64,000 nucleotides of DNA. It comes from Membranipora membranacea. Lineage: Eukaryota > Bryozoa > Gymnolaemata > Cheilostomatida > Membraniporidae. The stretch is taken from positions 3,720,001-3,784,000 of the forward strand of contig OU612071.1 of the NCBI GenBank assembly GCA_914767715.1, in the 5' to 3' direction. Made by a program: the position numbers and the translations under genes. The notes beneath the pieces are model-generated. The model worked only from the letters and a program-made list of their open reading frames with translations. It ran no database searches and was not told the DNA's origin. Positions 34,600 to 49,100 of this stretch are shown piece after piece (the stretch's first letter is position 1; each line of letters opens with the position of its first letter).

Positions 34600-37500
34600 G
34601 TTGTCATCATCTTGATATCTGATAATGCTGCTCCCAAAACTATAGTAGGGCCTAACAAGTTGGATCCAGTATGGCTGCATTCGGAGGTGTATCCCAATCA
34701 ACGAATACACTGCATCAGACTGGGAGTAACTCCTTATGCAGAAAAACTGGTTTGCACACTAACTGCAGCAGACACTGCGGGGCACCTGCACACACATGCC
34801 TATGTGTATATGAAGCACCTGCACACACACGTCTATCTATCTCTGACAGTAAAGGATACAGATAGCTCCACACATGAGTACCAGACCTCCAGCTGTCAGA
34901 TATAACTTCTTATTTAATCCTCTCTGCGCTACACCTGCTCTCTGTCTCATCGCCTCAGCTAGAATAAATTTATCAAGATACGTATATATCAAAATAAATA
35001 AGAATATATTATATAATATAATATATATGTAATGCGTGAAATACAAACCTAACTACATAAATAAAGGAAAATTAACACATATCAGGGGCAACTCTTTCCG
35101 TATGAAAAATAAGGCCGCATTGAGTCTTGCTCTCTCATGTAGATTGAAATTAATTCTATTAACAGATTCAATACAATATACAATACAAGATAAAATATAT
35201 GACAATATCAAGAGGATAGGTGTCAGACAGTGTATTTACAGCCTGTTACAACCAGACAGCGCGATATAGATTTTATCTTATCAAATTCTCACATAGAGAT
35301 GTCGATGACTTCTACTCACCTCTCTTTATATAATGCTGATCTACAGAACTCATATTTTTAAATTCTGCTTTCATGTCGACTCGCTGCATTGTATCCTTGT
35401 CTGTCATGACCTGATGATATAAAACAGTTACATGTAATCATCAGAGCAGCAAAGTAAAGTTTGTACCTGGATCCCCTATGCAGTATCACCTAGAGTTGAT
35501 ACAACAGAATACAGAAGGCAGTGGCTCTGATTTGGTGTTTGTTTCCTCAGGAAAAAGCTGTATCAGCCTGGTACTCATCAGTAGCCAGGTACCCAAATGA
35601 TACAACAACAGATATTGGGTGTTTTTCTACACTTATCTTTTGACTTGTGTACCACACATGACATTATCATTGATGGTTCAATTGAATTGAAAAATTAACC
35701 ATTGAATCTTATCATATGACTTTCTCACAGCTGAGCTCGGGGAGAATTTCCCTGGTCATAGCAAACCTGGACCTTGCAAATTTAAATGAAACCAAGGACT
35801 TACAGCACAACTAGTATATAGGTCTAACAGCACAAAAGAAACAGCAGCAGCAGATTTAAGAGAGCTGTTTTGCCAAAATGTGTCCTAAAAGAAGGTTTTA
35901 TTACTGAACATTTACTTCTAAGGGAGCAATGGTGTTTATTGGACTTTTGCACCAGGCGAAGAATATGCTTTGATTCTTTATTTTTGAATAATTTTGTATG
36001 TGTAAATGAGATACTTTTACACACAACCTGTAGTAATTAAAATATTATTACACTCAACTAAGGCTTTCTGCATTGATAGCTACTGAGTCATCATCATAAT
36101 TACTGTATGCTATTCTCAACTGTATTTATTCCAGTCATTATCTCCTCCAGCCAGCACAATAGCACACTATTTAAGTTGTAACTTGGAAAAGGTGGGGTCA
36201 AAACATTGGCATAGCTCTGGGAACTGGCGCGTTCTGGGCTGTCGCTGACACATAGTCGGAAAACCCTTGCTGGCATTCTGGGATGCCTTCGGCTTAGCCG
36301 GGAAAACCCATGACTGGTGGTATTCCACTACATATATCGAGCATACATACAGATGGTCAACTGGCCATTACAACTAACTAGCTCACTTATCTGACCTAAC
36401 AAGGTTACACACTTATCATACACCATTGGTATCCAATCCATTCCATTCATACTCTCACCTGGACATACTGACAGACTCACTCGACATCTAACTCTCTGGT
36501 AATTATTATTTACATCTAAACCTTCTTGCATACTGATATAAATCTTAGCTGGGCTAAGTTGAACCACCTTGCGATTAGCATCCAACCACGTATCACAGTA
36601 AATTCGTGAAATAGGTAATGTCTCCCTAGTCTATTGAAATGCAAGTAATCTTCATGACCATCTGTTCAGTCAACTCTCAGTAAGTAGACTTTCAAGTAAA
36701 TATTACCACCTCTGTGGAAAGGAGACATTTTGATTTGACTTACTGCTTATGGTGCTAAGGTTTTGCTTCAAGTCTTCAAATCCCACAGAAAATCACTTTT
36801 TTTTGGAGTTACAAAATCATGCAGTCTGAGTTTTGTACACTTCACACAAAAGTTTTATATATACATAGACAGCTACCTGTTGAAAATGTGTTCTTACATT
36901 TTCTTGCTATTATTTGTTTGAGTAGATTTGATTGGCCAATATGTTTCAAAATCAGCAATTGGATATGACACAATGAACAGACCAATCAGAAGACAAGTTT
37001 TAAAAAACAAACAAAACTTACTTGGGTCGTTGACAATTTGCTTAAAAAGACAATATTTTTCACTTACACAAGTAACAACCAGCAGGGATCAGAAGCGACC
37101 ACTCATTTTCATCACAAAGTTGGAGTTGACCGTGGATATAAAGACTTTTTCATTAAATTCTGTCAGGAAAGAGTAAACAATGTGGGTGATATGTGTGTAC
37201 TGTACTGTCATAAGCCAACTGTATTAATTGAGAGAAGTCAAGTGTCTGTTGTGTTATCGATTCTTGAATGAAAGCATGGCATGGGCCCCTAGCATAGGCC
37301 CTACTATGGTATGACTCACACATTCCTGTATTTTCCGCTGGTCACACATGTCTACTCCAAAGCCTTGGACTCTGGAAATGTATGACTGGCTTCCTTGGGG
37401 TGTCATTGTTCTGTTGTTTAGGGTAATTCAATGCTGTGGACTGGAAGATAAATCCAACATCCACGGTTTTGGAAGGAACATGTAGGCCCCTACTACCGTG

Positions 37501-39283
37501 GGCCCCTGGGACTTACATGTCTTTGCTTTGCCAATGTCCAGTATCAACCACCCAAAAAACACCAAACAGGGTAAGACACAAAAAATATTTTTTACAACCC
37601 AACTTGAAATCTCTCACACTAACTCAGCCCTTTTCCCTCTCAGTTCACTTGCTTGGGGTTTGAAGGTTCTAGCACAAACAGAGCTGACTTTATGGACCAG
37701 AAAAAATCCATAGTAACAAAAACCTGATAAGGCTGAAATGGCTGCATGAGTACTGACATCCCCACATGATTATTGTACTTTTTGTTATTTCACTAAATTT
37801 GTTCTCTTTACACTCTTATTTGATTTCTAATAGTTTATCAGAAGCTTAAAAATAAATGAATATAATAGGACCAGAATTGTAAGAAAAAAAACATAGACAG
37901 GGATGCTTTATCGCCAACAACTATACAAATGAAGACACTGAGCTGTTCCTGTCTATCAATGTGTCATAACTTGTCAGAAATGATGTAACAGGGTTTCCCA
38001 AATGGGGGAGTACCGCCAATGGGGATGGGAATGGTACCCAAGCTCTATGTTTGTGAAGGCATTAGGGGAAGAAGGGGTAGGTTGAGCCATGTTTTCTGTT
38101 TTTAGTGATAACTCTAGCTATTTTTATCTTTTCCGCTCAAAAGTTGGTGTGCACATCCGTGAAAGGGCCTCGAAGTAATTTAGATGTAGGAGAAGGGGTG
38201 AAGTGAGATCTTGAAAAGTTTTTTTCAATTATAAAAATAGTTGTTTAGTGGCTCTACCTAGCCCACCTGCGGGATTGCTTTGGTCATGTTCTTCGCTAGC
38301 GTTGTCGCTATCGCTATCTATCATTTCCTTCGCCAGTTCTTCCTCCGATGTCGACTCGTCTACCGCTGCAATTTTTTGATCTGCTTCCCCTTTCTGTTTT
38401 TGTTTAACTGGATGGATGGATGGATTTTATTACTAACACTGACAGCATTATTAAAAGAAAAAATGAGTCGTGAAATCCAGTGTAATTGCTGGCACTTTGA
38501 ATCAGCAAAAAAAAGCGAAAAAGCTAATGCAGTGAATTGTATAACCTGAAATATTATTGAAAAAAAATAAAGGTTGCCAACAAACCGTCCCTCATTTAAC
38601 TCAAAATGAACTGTGGCCACTTTTACTCAAAATTTATTAATCCTTGCTAATCTGCGATTTTCACTTGTTCTAACACAGGTAGAGATTCAAAAAAAATTTT
38701 CATCATAAAATTCAGCTATGTGTGCTAAAGCAAAGTTAAATTTATCTCCCTCAAATTAACACAGCATGGATATACAAGCAGCTGATTAAGGTGCTGTCAT
38801 GGGGATTAACTGTGGATTATCTATGTCATACTTAATCTGATCAACAAGCACATTGATTGCATGGTGAGATAGATCATAACAAACAAACTCCTGAAGAGTT
38901 TCTCCTCCTAGCTCTTTTAGAAATGTTGTCCATTTCCGATCCGCAGACATACTTTTTAATTAACCCTAATTGATTAAATTTTTATGGGGCTTCGCGCAAT
39001 ACTACGAGAGTCTTTGATACCCTGTGTGAAATGAAAAAAAAACAGAATGGAAATCGGAGTACCGGTTCCCAAGAAATTCACATGTGAAGTCAATTTTTGC
39101 CAAAGTGCACAAGATCACTGCGATATAAGTTTTCAAGAAAATGCCTATGGCTCGACCTACCCCTCCAGGATATCAGTAGTAGTACCTATCCTGCCGAAAT
39201 TCTTTTGGATTTGTGTTTTAAATTCTGTAGTGATCATATTTTTTTAGTGAGAATAACAGATTGTGTCAGGAAAAGTGTTATCG
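34600..39283. other. intergenic, no supported gene
   Basis: Short frames are scattered through this stretch. The only one with some character is 37038-37271 (plus), containing HFHHKVGVDRGYKDFFIKF; its pattern resembles DxG...F.K.. segments of transposon-derived proteins, but evidence is weak. A dispersed repeat copy is at 38785-38905. An AT-rich palindromic tract lies near 35008-35030. Confidence 0.4.
38785..38905 (+). repeat. dispersed repeat, copy 2 (pairs with 19985-20115)
   Basis: It shares the GGGATTAACTGTGG, TTATCTATGTCAT and AACAAGCAC blocks with 19985-20115 in the same order and orientation. No open frame is involved. Confidence 0.55.
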
Positions 39284-42200
39284 ATGCCCCGTAAGGCTCC
39301 ATTCAGTGGCAAACAGAAGAAACAACAACTCAGAGATAAAAGACAACGCAAGCAGAACACAGGTAATTCTATAGTGAATCATTGTTCTCTCTGGCGATAA
39401 GAATATCGGATTAGAATATGTTGTTGGTGAATACTCTCAACCCTTCTGACAATCAATCTTCTGTTGCAGTGCACTTTTACAATTTTCACTTAGATATTTT
39501 TTTCTATTCATCCATTTTTGATGGAATATTGTGACCAAAACAATGTCTTAGAAGTATCACCTCAACCTCATGCCACTGTTAATGCTTTTATGTGTTTCAT
39601 TGTTAGGATTGCGATTATTGATGATAGAGTTTTGATTTAATTTATTTATGTATCATTATTACAGGTCCACATTATGGCGATAAGCCACCAGTGGGTAACG
39701 ATGACTCAGATTCAAGATCTGACACAGAGAGTGCCCAGATAATTACGCCATCAACCAATAAGAATGGAGGTAACAGTTCAGCAGCCAATAAGGATGGAGG
39801 TCACAGTTCAGCGGCCAATAAGCAGGCGGCTGTGGAGAAGGGTGCCCGAGGCGGTGGGCGGGACAGATACAAACTACAATTCCATGAGATGGTTAGTTTA
39901 TTTACTACTCATTCCTCGTGAGTTATGTTCTGGTACCCGAGAAATGCCCCCATTTTGCCCTGAAATAGACAGATGCAATGTTCGAATAGGTCAATGAAAC
40001 AGATGCTTCGACTGACAAAACCATTCATTCACGAAATCTACTCAGGATATAAGTGTGAAGGAGTGTCACTTGGTTTCAGGCTATTTAAATGAACTTACTC
40101 TGAAGCTGTCTGGTTCAATTTACCATAAGTAAAATTGAATATACAGCACATGAGTTAGAAGTCTTGTTTTTGGTAAACTATCTTGCATTGAGTATAATGA
40201 TAATCTTGCCCAATCATTTTACATTTTTGTTAATTCAGAGCAGAGGAGAAGCTCTACTGAAGAAAGAAGAATCGATGCAGCCTTATCTCCAGCTTAGCCC
40301 TGAGGGGATGGAGTATGGTATGGAGACGTTCTATGACCCACCCATCATGTTTCCAATCAGACCAAAGTGGGATCACAGTCTTAACAGGACTCAACTTGAG
40401 CAACAAGAGCAGAGATATTTCCAGGTAGGATTACGGCGTTATAGCTTAGCAGACAAGAAGATAAAACTTCAACTGAATGAATCGGATTGTTTTGTTATGA
40501 AAATTATAATGAATCAAATTTCTTCTTGTCATTGAGACTATTGTCTAATCCCAAGACTCAAATATTTTCTCTCTCTCTTATTGTTCATCATATTTGAGAT
40601 GTGCTGAATTTAGCGTCTGTAACAACAAAGGCACTTTCCTTTTTTTGACCCAATTTGTTTCTTATAGGGAAGCGATCTACCTTAAAAAAGTAATGTAGTT
40701 GCAGGAAGAAAGGTTTTCCATTGCATGCTTGACATTGCTAACGTTAAAGCCTAGCTACAATTTACTTAACATGGTCTCCCACCTCAGGTAGTCAAAATCT
40801 AATGCTAGCTTACATAAACTAGCTAAACTAAACTCTAGCTAACATTTCCTGCTCCACTAGGGTATAAATCATCTCTTATTGTAGTCCTATGGAGAGAAGT
40901 TCCTCCAGGATCACAGTCTAGGTTATGTGGAGCTCAATCTAGAGACCTGGAGACAGCTGTGGAGAGTATTAGAGATGTCTGATATTCTCCTGCATATAGT
41001 CGATGTTAGGTTAGTGAGACAAGCAATACTAATGGTCAAAACACACTGTGTGGTTGCAGCCTCAGATGTTTGTTTATAAATTCTAATCGAAGATCCCCTG
41101 AGGTTGCAACCTCTGTCAGTTTGTTTAGACCATATCAATTTCTATATTTGGCGAAATGCCGAAAGGGATGACGCCGGAAAGATTGTGTTTGATTGGTAAA
41201 TTTAAATATGATGTTAACAAAATACAGTTCATTCTATTCGATTCTCAGAAAGCTCATTGTCAAGTTCCTGTCATATGACCGGCTCAGATTCAGCCCTTAA
41301 ACTGGGGCCCTCAGCTGTTTACTTTTGTAACTGAATATTAAACTGAGGTGTTTTGTTTATAAGCTACCTACTCTAGGTATCAGTTGTTTAGTGTACTGCC
41401 GTGCATGCAGGTAATAACAAATACTATACACAGTAATAATCAAAGATATTTGCTTGACGCATTCGTCTAACTTTGTAGATATGCAGCACTTCATTTTAAC
41501 CCAGCGCTCTTCACTTATATAACACAGCAGTGCAAGAAGGTGATTGTTGTCCTGAATAAGTGTGACATAGTACCTCCGCAGGTAGCTATAGCCTGGAAAC
41601 ATTACCTGCTGTCTGAGTATCCGGGGCTGGAAGTGGTGATTTTTACCTCCTTCCCTAAAGATGAAGTCACAAGAGATTTACTGAAGAAAGGTTTGTAGCA
41701 GGCTGTTGTACTGAAATGGTAGATCACAATTGTATCGCTCATCCAAATATCACCTGGTTATGTGCTTTTGTGCTCACAATTCTTCACTGGTCATTCAAAA
41801 GTTAAATCTTGAGATTAACTTTTCCGCACGATGGTCAATGAACCTTCTTTTTTTTCTTACAACCTATTCTCCAGCAATAAGAATTGTAGGAAATTTTCTC
41901 CTTCAGGTAAGCAGAACAGAAGGAGAAAGAGAAAAGCCCTGGCTGTCGGTCCTCTGGATTTATGGAATGTTTGTAACAAATTAGTCAAAGAGGAACTCAA
42001 CATCGACTCGTGGAAGGTAAGATCTCAGCAGCATACACCAGTTATCATCTGTCAGGTTTTGTGTTTCGAGTGCTTGTCAGTTTGCATGATTGTACGATTT
42101 GAAGTACTCATTGCCAAAATGTTTAAAAATTTATATATATGAATATTTGCAAACTTGTATGTATTATCGTTTGTAATGATTACTGTAAATCAACAGCTCA

Positions 42201-45200
42201 TCAACTGATTTCAATCTCCTGTTTAATTTTATGCCCACATATGTTGATATCACCGTTTAAACAACCGTGGGATAAATATTTTTTTATCACTCGCCAATGT
42301 CATTTCAATGTACTCGGAGCAGCCCTAATCAACAACACTCTGATTGGAGTTGCCTCCTCATTGATATTAGGAAGATAACTCCATATTGAATACAATTGGA
42401 ACTGTCATTAAAATGAATTGGTAAAGTTTCGATGAATTAGGAAAATAAATTCAAAATGTCTAATTCTCTTCTCACCAAGCAAAGGAAGTGGAAGGGATCT
42501 GAGGACAATCTCTTGTATGAAACAATAATACCCTATAAGTGTTCGCATGAGCAAAAGTATCACCTGTACGCACATGTCGAGAATGTGAAATTCAATTATA
42601 ATAACCTTTGAGCAGGAATAAAGCTGGTTCTTCCTACGTTACATGCTCTGCCTTTGATTCCATAACAATTCCAAATATCCTTAGTTTCTTTGTGGAAAAA
42701 TAAGTTGGTAACCATGCAATCATTCGGTCAAATCAAATCTCCTGTATCTATCTTCAAACCCATTACAATGAAGCATTCATATCTATCTACAGACAAAGAT
42801 ACAGGACGATATGAAGGCGTATACAGGAGATAAGGATGACGATTCTGACCAATCAGATTGTGAGGTGGAGGGTGACAAGGATACTAGGGCTAAGCCTGAG
42901 CTCGGCTTTGTGAAGCATCAGAAATATCGGGACGGAGTACTTACTATCGGTTGTGTGGGTAGGTTTCTGGAGTTGTGATGTAGTTGCCTATGGGAGGATT
43001 TCACTGATTTTGTCTTTCTTTAATGTTTTACAAATTTTCATTAACAACCGAATGAGCCATCACATTTGTATACAGAGAAAACCGATGCTTTGAGTCGAAT
43101 CTAGTCCATTTGAGTAGAAATTAGCAATACAAAGCCATTGTCTTGGATGCACACAGAGAAGCAAGTTATCATAGTACATAGTGCATCAATTAATATCTGT
43201 TTGTGTATTTGAGATTTTGGGTGACAGCTGTTATGATGATGACGATTGATGATAGTGAACCACCAGTAAATTGCAGTGCAAATTTTGAGTTGCTAATTGC
43301 GATTATCATGTTTATTGTCCGGGTAGTTTTACATGGTATATTGTCATCTCTCTCTTTGCTGTAGGTTACCCCAATGTAGGTAAGTCTGCTGTTATAAACG
43401 GACTGATGGGAGGTAAAGTGGTCAGTGTATCCAGAACTCCCGGTCATACTAAACACTTCCAGACTATATTCCTGACTCCTAACGTCAAACTGTGTGACTG
43501 CCCTGGTCTAGTGTTCCCCTCCACGGCACCCAGAGAGATTCAGGTTTGTAAATTAATTTTTGATGTTAGCACCTGACCTACCCAATGTGTTGGTTCTTAT
43601 TGGTGGAGCCCAACCCATCCAATCAGAGCCAACACATTGGTCTATCAGAACGCTATGAACAATAATTTTATCTACTAGATAACAACTCTCTCCACCACAA
43701 GCGGTAGTTAACGAGAAGTCTGAGGTGAACTGGTTATCTGCTTGCAATGGAAGTGGTGTCAGCAATATGCCAAATCTATCTATGATATCGCAGACTTGGC
43801 CAAGAATTTGAGCTTTGAAATACATTCCCGAACAAGCCTCAAATTGTCGTTAGTCATATTGGGGACACCAATAATATATATTACATATATATAGTTTGCT
43901 TAATATGACACCTTTGGACCTGATTCTCTCCATATTAAATCCACTTAATTACGGTGACACTGTGTTTCAGGTATTAGCAGGTATGTACCCGATAGCCCAG
44001 GTACGAGAGCCATACTCAGTAGTACAGTATATAGCCGAGAGGTGTGATTTACCTGCGAGTCTCGGTGTCAGACTAAATGAAGATGAGGATGCATGGTCTG
44101 CTTATCTCATTTGTGATGGTAAGTTTGAGTCGAATGCACAAGAAAAGTGAAATATTGGATTTGTTAATTGCTAAAATTGCCTCCTATATACTGATACACT
44201 CTTTGAAAATGACCCTGATGACCCCATTACACTAAATTCTTTTTTTAAAACCTATGTACAGAGGCATGTTGATGGCATACTTATATCAAGACATTCTAAC
44301 AGACTCACTGATCTCTTGTTGAAACTGTCAGAGCACCAACGATTGGGGCTAGACACGCTACATGCCTATCTCACTTAAAATAAGAAATTATCACAACCAA
44401 CTATCAGTTTGTTCCTAGTTTCCCCCTCTCCTCTTATAGTCAGAGAGCTAATGAGCGCTTATTCAATGATGAAAAGCTCGCAGAAAACCAATCTGATTAT
44501 CATGTGAAATGAGGTACACAACATGCAAGATGATCGGTGCTTGTATTATTGTTACTTTTATACTGCATAGTTATTCTAAATCATCATTTCGTATTAATTA
44601 TTGACAGAGCTGGCGGAGCTGAAGGGATTTAAGACAGCTCGAGGAGCTCGTACAGATCCATACAGAGCAGCTAACTGGATCCTGAGATCGGCTCTGGAGG
44701 GTAAAATACTTCTGTATCTACTACCACCTCAGTATAACAGCAGAGAAGGTGAGAAAATATTAGTACTGATCGAATATTGAACTGACCTTGGATTCAGGCC
44801 ATCCACTCGGCCTCGTCTGTTTACTTATGATTGAGTGTACTTGCTTCGATCGAACAGAGAATTAGACGTAAGATAAGCCCGGGAACCCAAGATTTTATTG
44901 CCTCTCTAAGCCCCTGTGATAACCAACAACCAAATGAACTGATATGAAATATACCAGTGTAGTATAGCAGACGCAAGCCTGTAGATCATGTTTTCCAGTT
45001 TGCTGGTACTTTGAGTCTCTCCTTTCTAAGATGCCATTGACTGGAGAAGGAGTAACCCAAAGTATTGGCGAATTTTTAGTTGTAAAATATTCATATTCAA
45101 TGTTGGAGTGACTGTAAGGGAATTCAATGCAAAATACCCAGGATGTTAGTTGGATGTTTGGATTGAAAGAATTGGCAAATTTAATGATTGATTTATGAAC

Positions 45201-45407
45201 ATTGCAGGGTACTGGTCGACACATGCAGACACTAAATGGTTATTAGATATCCAGCTTGAGAGACTGACACAGTCTGGTGAGAACCCAGCCGGCGGTGTCA
45301 AGGTCAAACCAGATATGAGCCAATCAGATGAGAGCTCAGCTGATGATGATGACAGTGATGCTCCCGTAGCCAGTACTAATGCCTTTGCACTGCTGGGTGA
45401 TGAGTAA
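39284..45407 (+). CDS. GNL1: GNL1, circularly permuted nucleolar-type GTPase
   Basis: Eleven exons splice in phase: 39284-39362, 39665-39891, 40239-40424, 40885-41009, 41479-41690, 41907-42016, 42793-42958, 43365-43543, 43971-44118, 44608-44748 and 45208-45407. They give 590 residues, close to vertebrate GNL1. The N-terminus MPRKAPFSGKQKKQQLRDKR is the basic family signature. The G-motif order is permuted as in the YlqF/YawG class. G4 is NKCD at 232-235 and comes before G1 GYPNVGKS at 369-376. The switch region SRTPGHTKHFQ (391-401) and G3 DCPG (413-416) follow. A G5-like FTSFPKD lies after G4. An acidic insert (DKDDDSDQSDCEVEG) sits between the halves. The C-terminus is acidic and ends NAFALLGDE. 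Family members bind GTP and act in ribosome-related or nucleolar processes. All key residues are present, so the gene looks functional. It is convergent with the downstream symporter. Confidence 0.95.
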
Positions 45408-45690
45408 TGATCATTGAGATCTGATGTAGTATCATATTTACATTTCCCACAATGTCAGCTCCTTAGTCTCATCGAAAAATGTGTAACAATAGTTCACACC
45501 TGTAGTGATGCTTCTGCTCATGAAATCTATTGTGTGGCAGAATCCTGGGTGATGAGTAATAATGATTGAGATCTTATTTAGTATGTACCACACAATTTCC
45601 TATGATGCCATCTCTCAAGTCAGATTAAAGATGTATAATAATTCACACCTGATGCAAGCTACTGTTTGGCAGGGTTCTAGTCTTGGACCT
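45392..45690 (+). repeat. tandem ~154-bp duplication across the GNL1 stop codon and 3'UTR
   Basis: CTGGGTGATGAGTAATGATCATTGAGATCT at 45392 recurs as CTGGGTGATGAGTAATAATGATTGAGATCT-like sequence at 45546. TAGTAT, the AC(C)ACAAT and CCCACAAT segment, AATGTGTAACAATAGTTCACACCT or ATGTATAATAATTCACACCT, and the closing GGCAG...T blocks follow in order in both copies. The unit copies the last codons (LLGDE and stop) and the following 3'UTR. A possible ATTAAA poly(A) signal (45623-45628) lies in the second copy. Confidence 0.7.
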
Positions 45691-45958
45691 GATGGTTTGC
45701 TCATTACATAGGTTACACCAATATTAGAAGCCCAGCCCTCATTCTAGGGTGCTTTGAAAAATTAATACTCTTATAGACGTACATTCTAGGATTGTGAGAG
45801 ACTTAGTGTTTACTCATTTGAATTTCTCATTTCAAAACAACTACGCCATTTTCCTGCTCTGAAAGTATAACCATTTACTGGTCTCTCACAATAGGTGCCT
45901 TTTTTGTTGACTTTGTTGATTTTTTTCTATAATTTTGTCTATTAAGCAATACTAGACA

Positions 45959-45964
45959 TTTATT
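45959..45964 (-). terminator. possible poly(A) signal of the SLC5 gene
   Basis: AATAAA on the minus strand lies about 160 bp after the symporter stop codon, inside the short gap to convergent GNL1. Confidence 0.4.
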
Positions 45965-46123
45965 TTATAGAATTCCGGCTCACCAAAATAGTTTGTGCAT
46001 CTTGAATTGGTATAAAAAGTACATAAAACCTGCAAGTGATAAAAATGATATCTGACATAATTTATATTTTACTTAATGTTGTTAAAATGTGTTTGTAGTT
46101 TTTTTAAGATCTGAGCTGTATCT

Positions 46124-49100
46124 CTAGGCGAAGAAGCCCCAAATAAAAATACCAAATATAAGCAGTATCACAAGATTAATATTAACAACCCACTTCCCTA
46201 GCCTTGATTCTTTAGTACTAAGCAGTGCTAATCTACGAGCCGCTGCCTTATCCTCCCCCTCTTCCACATTTTGTTCTATGCCACAGAACCAGGATAACAG
46301 GCATGATTTCATATTGAATCCTGATTTTTCATTTGCTACTTCGATGGTATCACCGGATGTTGATTGGTCGAGCTCGTGTCCTGATGATGCTCTGCTAATC
46401 ATCGATTTCCTTCTCGTTGCTTGATCCAGAGCATTCTAAAACGAATGGAAATAAACAATTGGTAACCTGGGAGTTGCCTTACTACTTTAACAGTAGAAGA
46501 AAATACTGATGTAAACAATCTGTTAGTACACTTGTAGTTGGGCTACGCCTGTGTATTTACAAGAATATAGTATTTGTCCGGCTGCTTTCTCACTGACCCT
46601 ATTCAGATCTTACTGATAGGTGAATTTTTCTGATTTGTGGACTTTTAACATTGTTTTGCAGTCAACCACGAGGATCGATAGTTTCCTTAGTAGCTTTGTA
46701 CTTATGTCTTGGTTTTGGTAATCAGCCCTATGAAATGTGACATTCCAGCTATTTTGAGGAGGTTCTGTTTCAAGATACACTTATTCATATTTGCAAACCT
46801 GCTGATCAAATTTGAATACTATCTTGATATACTATATTAGTTTTGGAAGACCCAGAATTCTGTTGTACAAGAAATTCTGTGAGACAAGGTTACCCACCAG
46901 GACAGAATCCACTCTACCCTTATCATACTCTTCTTCTTCTGCTTCCTTCTCATCACTCAGCTCTGGCTCAAACTCTTTTATCAACTGATTTTTTGTCCAC
47001 CAGGTAGTTCGGTAAATCTGTAACCAGAAAGAAACGAAGTTACCATGTTGTGCAGATCATTCATTATCTAATAAATGTGAAATCGACAATTTGCGGAGTT
47101 TTCACTGCAAAGAAAACATTAACAACTATTATTTCTAACATGTCTTGCTCTTATTACCAACACCTTTACAGTTATCACTTACAAGCTTAGCTTCTGGAGG
47201 TTCACTGATTATACTGACACACCATATGACCAGTATCGATACTCCAAATAGAAATATCGCATAGTGGAGATAGTGCACACCTGCTACAATCCAAGGTCTA
47301 GTATCTACTTCTCCACAGGTGGGGGCGGGTAGTGCCCAGTCCGCTATCATACGGGCCGTACCAAGTATGAAACCAATCAGCATTCCCCAAAATGCACCCT
47401 ACACAAAGAACGAGAAGACAATTACTTGTATTGACATTATTGCACATAATTTTTTAGTTTAATATTAATTAATTAAATTATTATTTATTTATTATTATTT
47501 GTACTATCATGAAAACTTTAATAACATGGATCAAAGCTGATGCTCTGGTACATAGTTACATAAAATATTTTGGCAAAAAAAGCGTCGGCAATGATTTGGT
47601 ACTGACTTGGCCAACACAGAAAACAATATTGATCTGTTTACTTTAATTTAACCTATGAATAACAAACCTTCTCATTAGCTCGTGTTGTCATGATACCCAT
47701 CAAATACACTGCTCCTATAGGAGGGGACATGTATGATGATATTGACTGTAGGTAGTTAAAAAGTTGTCCCCCCTGACCACGATCCAACATTGGTAGCCAG
47801 GCTATAGACACGCCCACAAACACCAAAGTAAATACTCTATAAGATAAACATGATATTGGTTGATGTTAGTTTCGATCAAATTTGCCAGCAATCTAGTTGC
47901 CTCCCTCTTCATTGACGGTGTGTCAGCTTAGGGAGACAAGTCAGACGCCCGCAAATCTGACAAAGCTTGATCTAGGTCGATGCAAACAACTTGACAGAAT
48001 GACTTCTCATCTCTTCATCTCATAAGCTGGGCCATAAGCTGCGCGAGTCCAAAGATTTTCCTATCAAAATTTCTTTAGAAGAAACACCTATAATAATCCT
48101 AAATTTTCGGACAGTGTTAGCATTAATAGAAAGCAATCCTGTTATACCCCTCCCCAGTTAGTTCTCTACAGGTATTAAACCAGATGGGGACCTTTCAGTT
48201 TCACCAAACTAACTGTATGTATATTTTAACCGTGTTTATGACAAAACAGACATGGACTGCCCCTAAAGAAGGAAGCAAGTTGCCCGAAATCCTCATACTG
48301 AGAGTGTGAGACATCCTGGAAAACTAGAATGCATCATAGAGGTGAGGCCATAGAGGACCTCTTGAACTTGAGTATGCAGCCAGCTGCCAAAAACTGAAAC
48401 AGGCACTAATCGCTCATTGGCAGTGACACTTTGATCTTAGCCAATAGGCCGAGAAGCGATGTATACTTTGGGCACTGACCTGCTGACGACCATGATCTCT
48501 TTCTCCGACGCTTTCTTCCTAAATAAACTCCACAGATCCAGAGTGAATAGTGTGCTGCCGGAGTTAAATATGGAGGTTAGTGAAGACATCAACGCTGCCA
48601 ACATGGCCGCCAACATAACTCCTCGTAATCCTGGAAGATTAGATATCGGGTAACATGCAGCAAATGTGTTGGCTTCGATTAGCTGTTCTAAGCCATCATA
48701 TTGCACGGGAGAATTTTTATAAAGTCCATTGTGTTGATTCTTTGTGAATGGTTGTATCAAGCACTTAGTGCTGAAAGTCTCTTATCCCAATAATGTGCAA
48801 TTATTTGGAGCTCCCGACACAAATGTGACCTTCGTGTTTGGCATTGTAATAAATAGCTGGCTGCCCTTCACAGCAGCCATCTCTTCCAAGCAAAGCTTAC
48901 TCCTGAAAAGACAACTCAAAATAATTAAACTGCTCTTCACAGTTTAATTATTTTGAGTTGTCTTTTCAGGAGTAAGCTTTGCTTGGATTAACCTTTTCAT
49001 TCAAATACTGTATCGTAACAAGAAAATTAATAAATTAATTCGATGGTGATAAACTACGTTAACTAACCTGTAGGCATTATACCGATAACCATACTGACAT

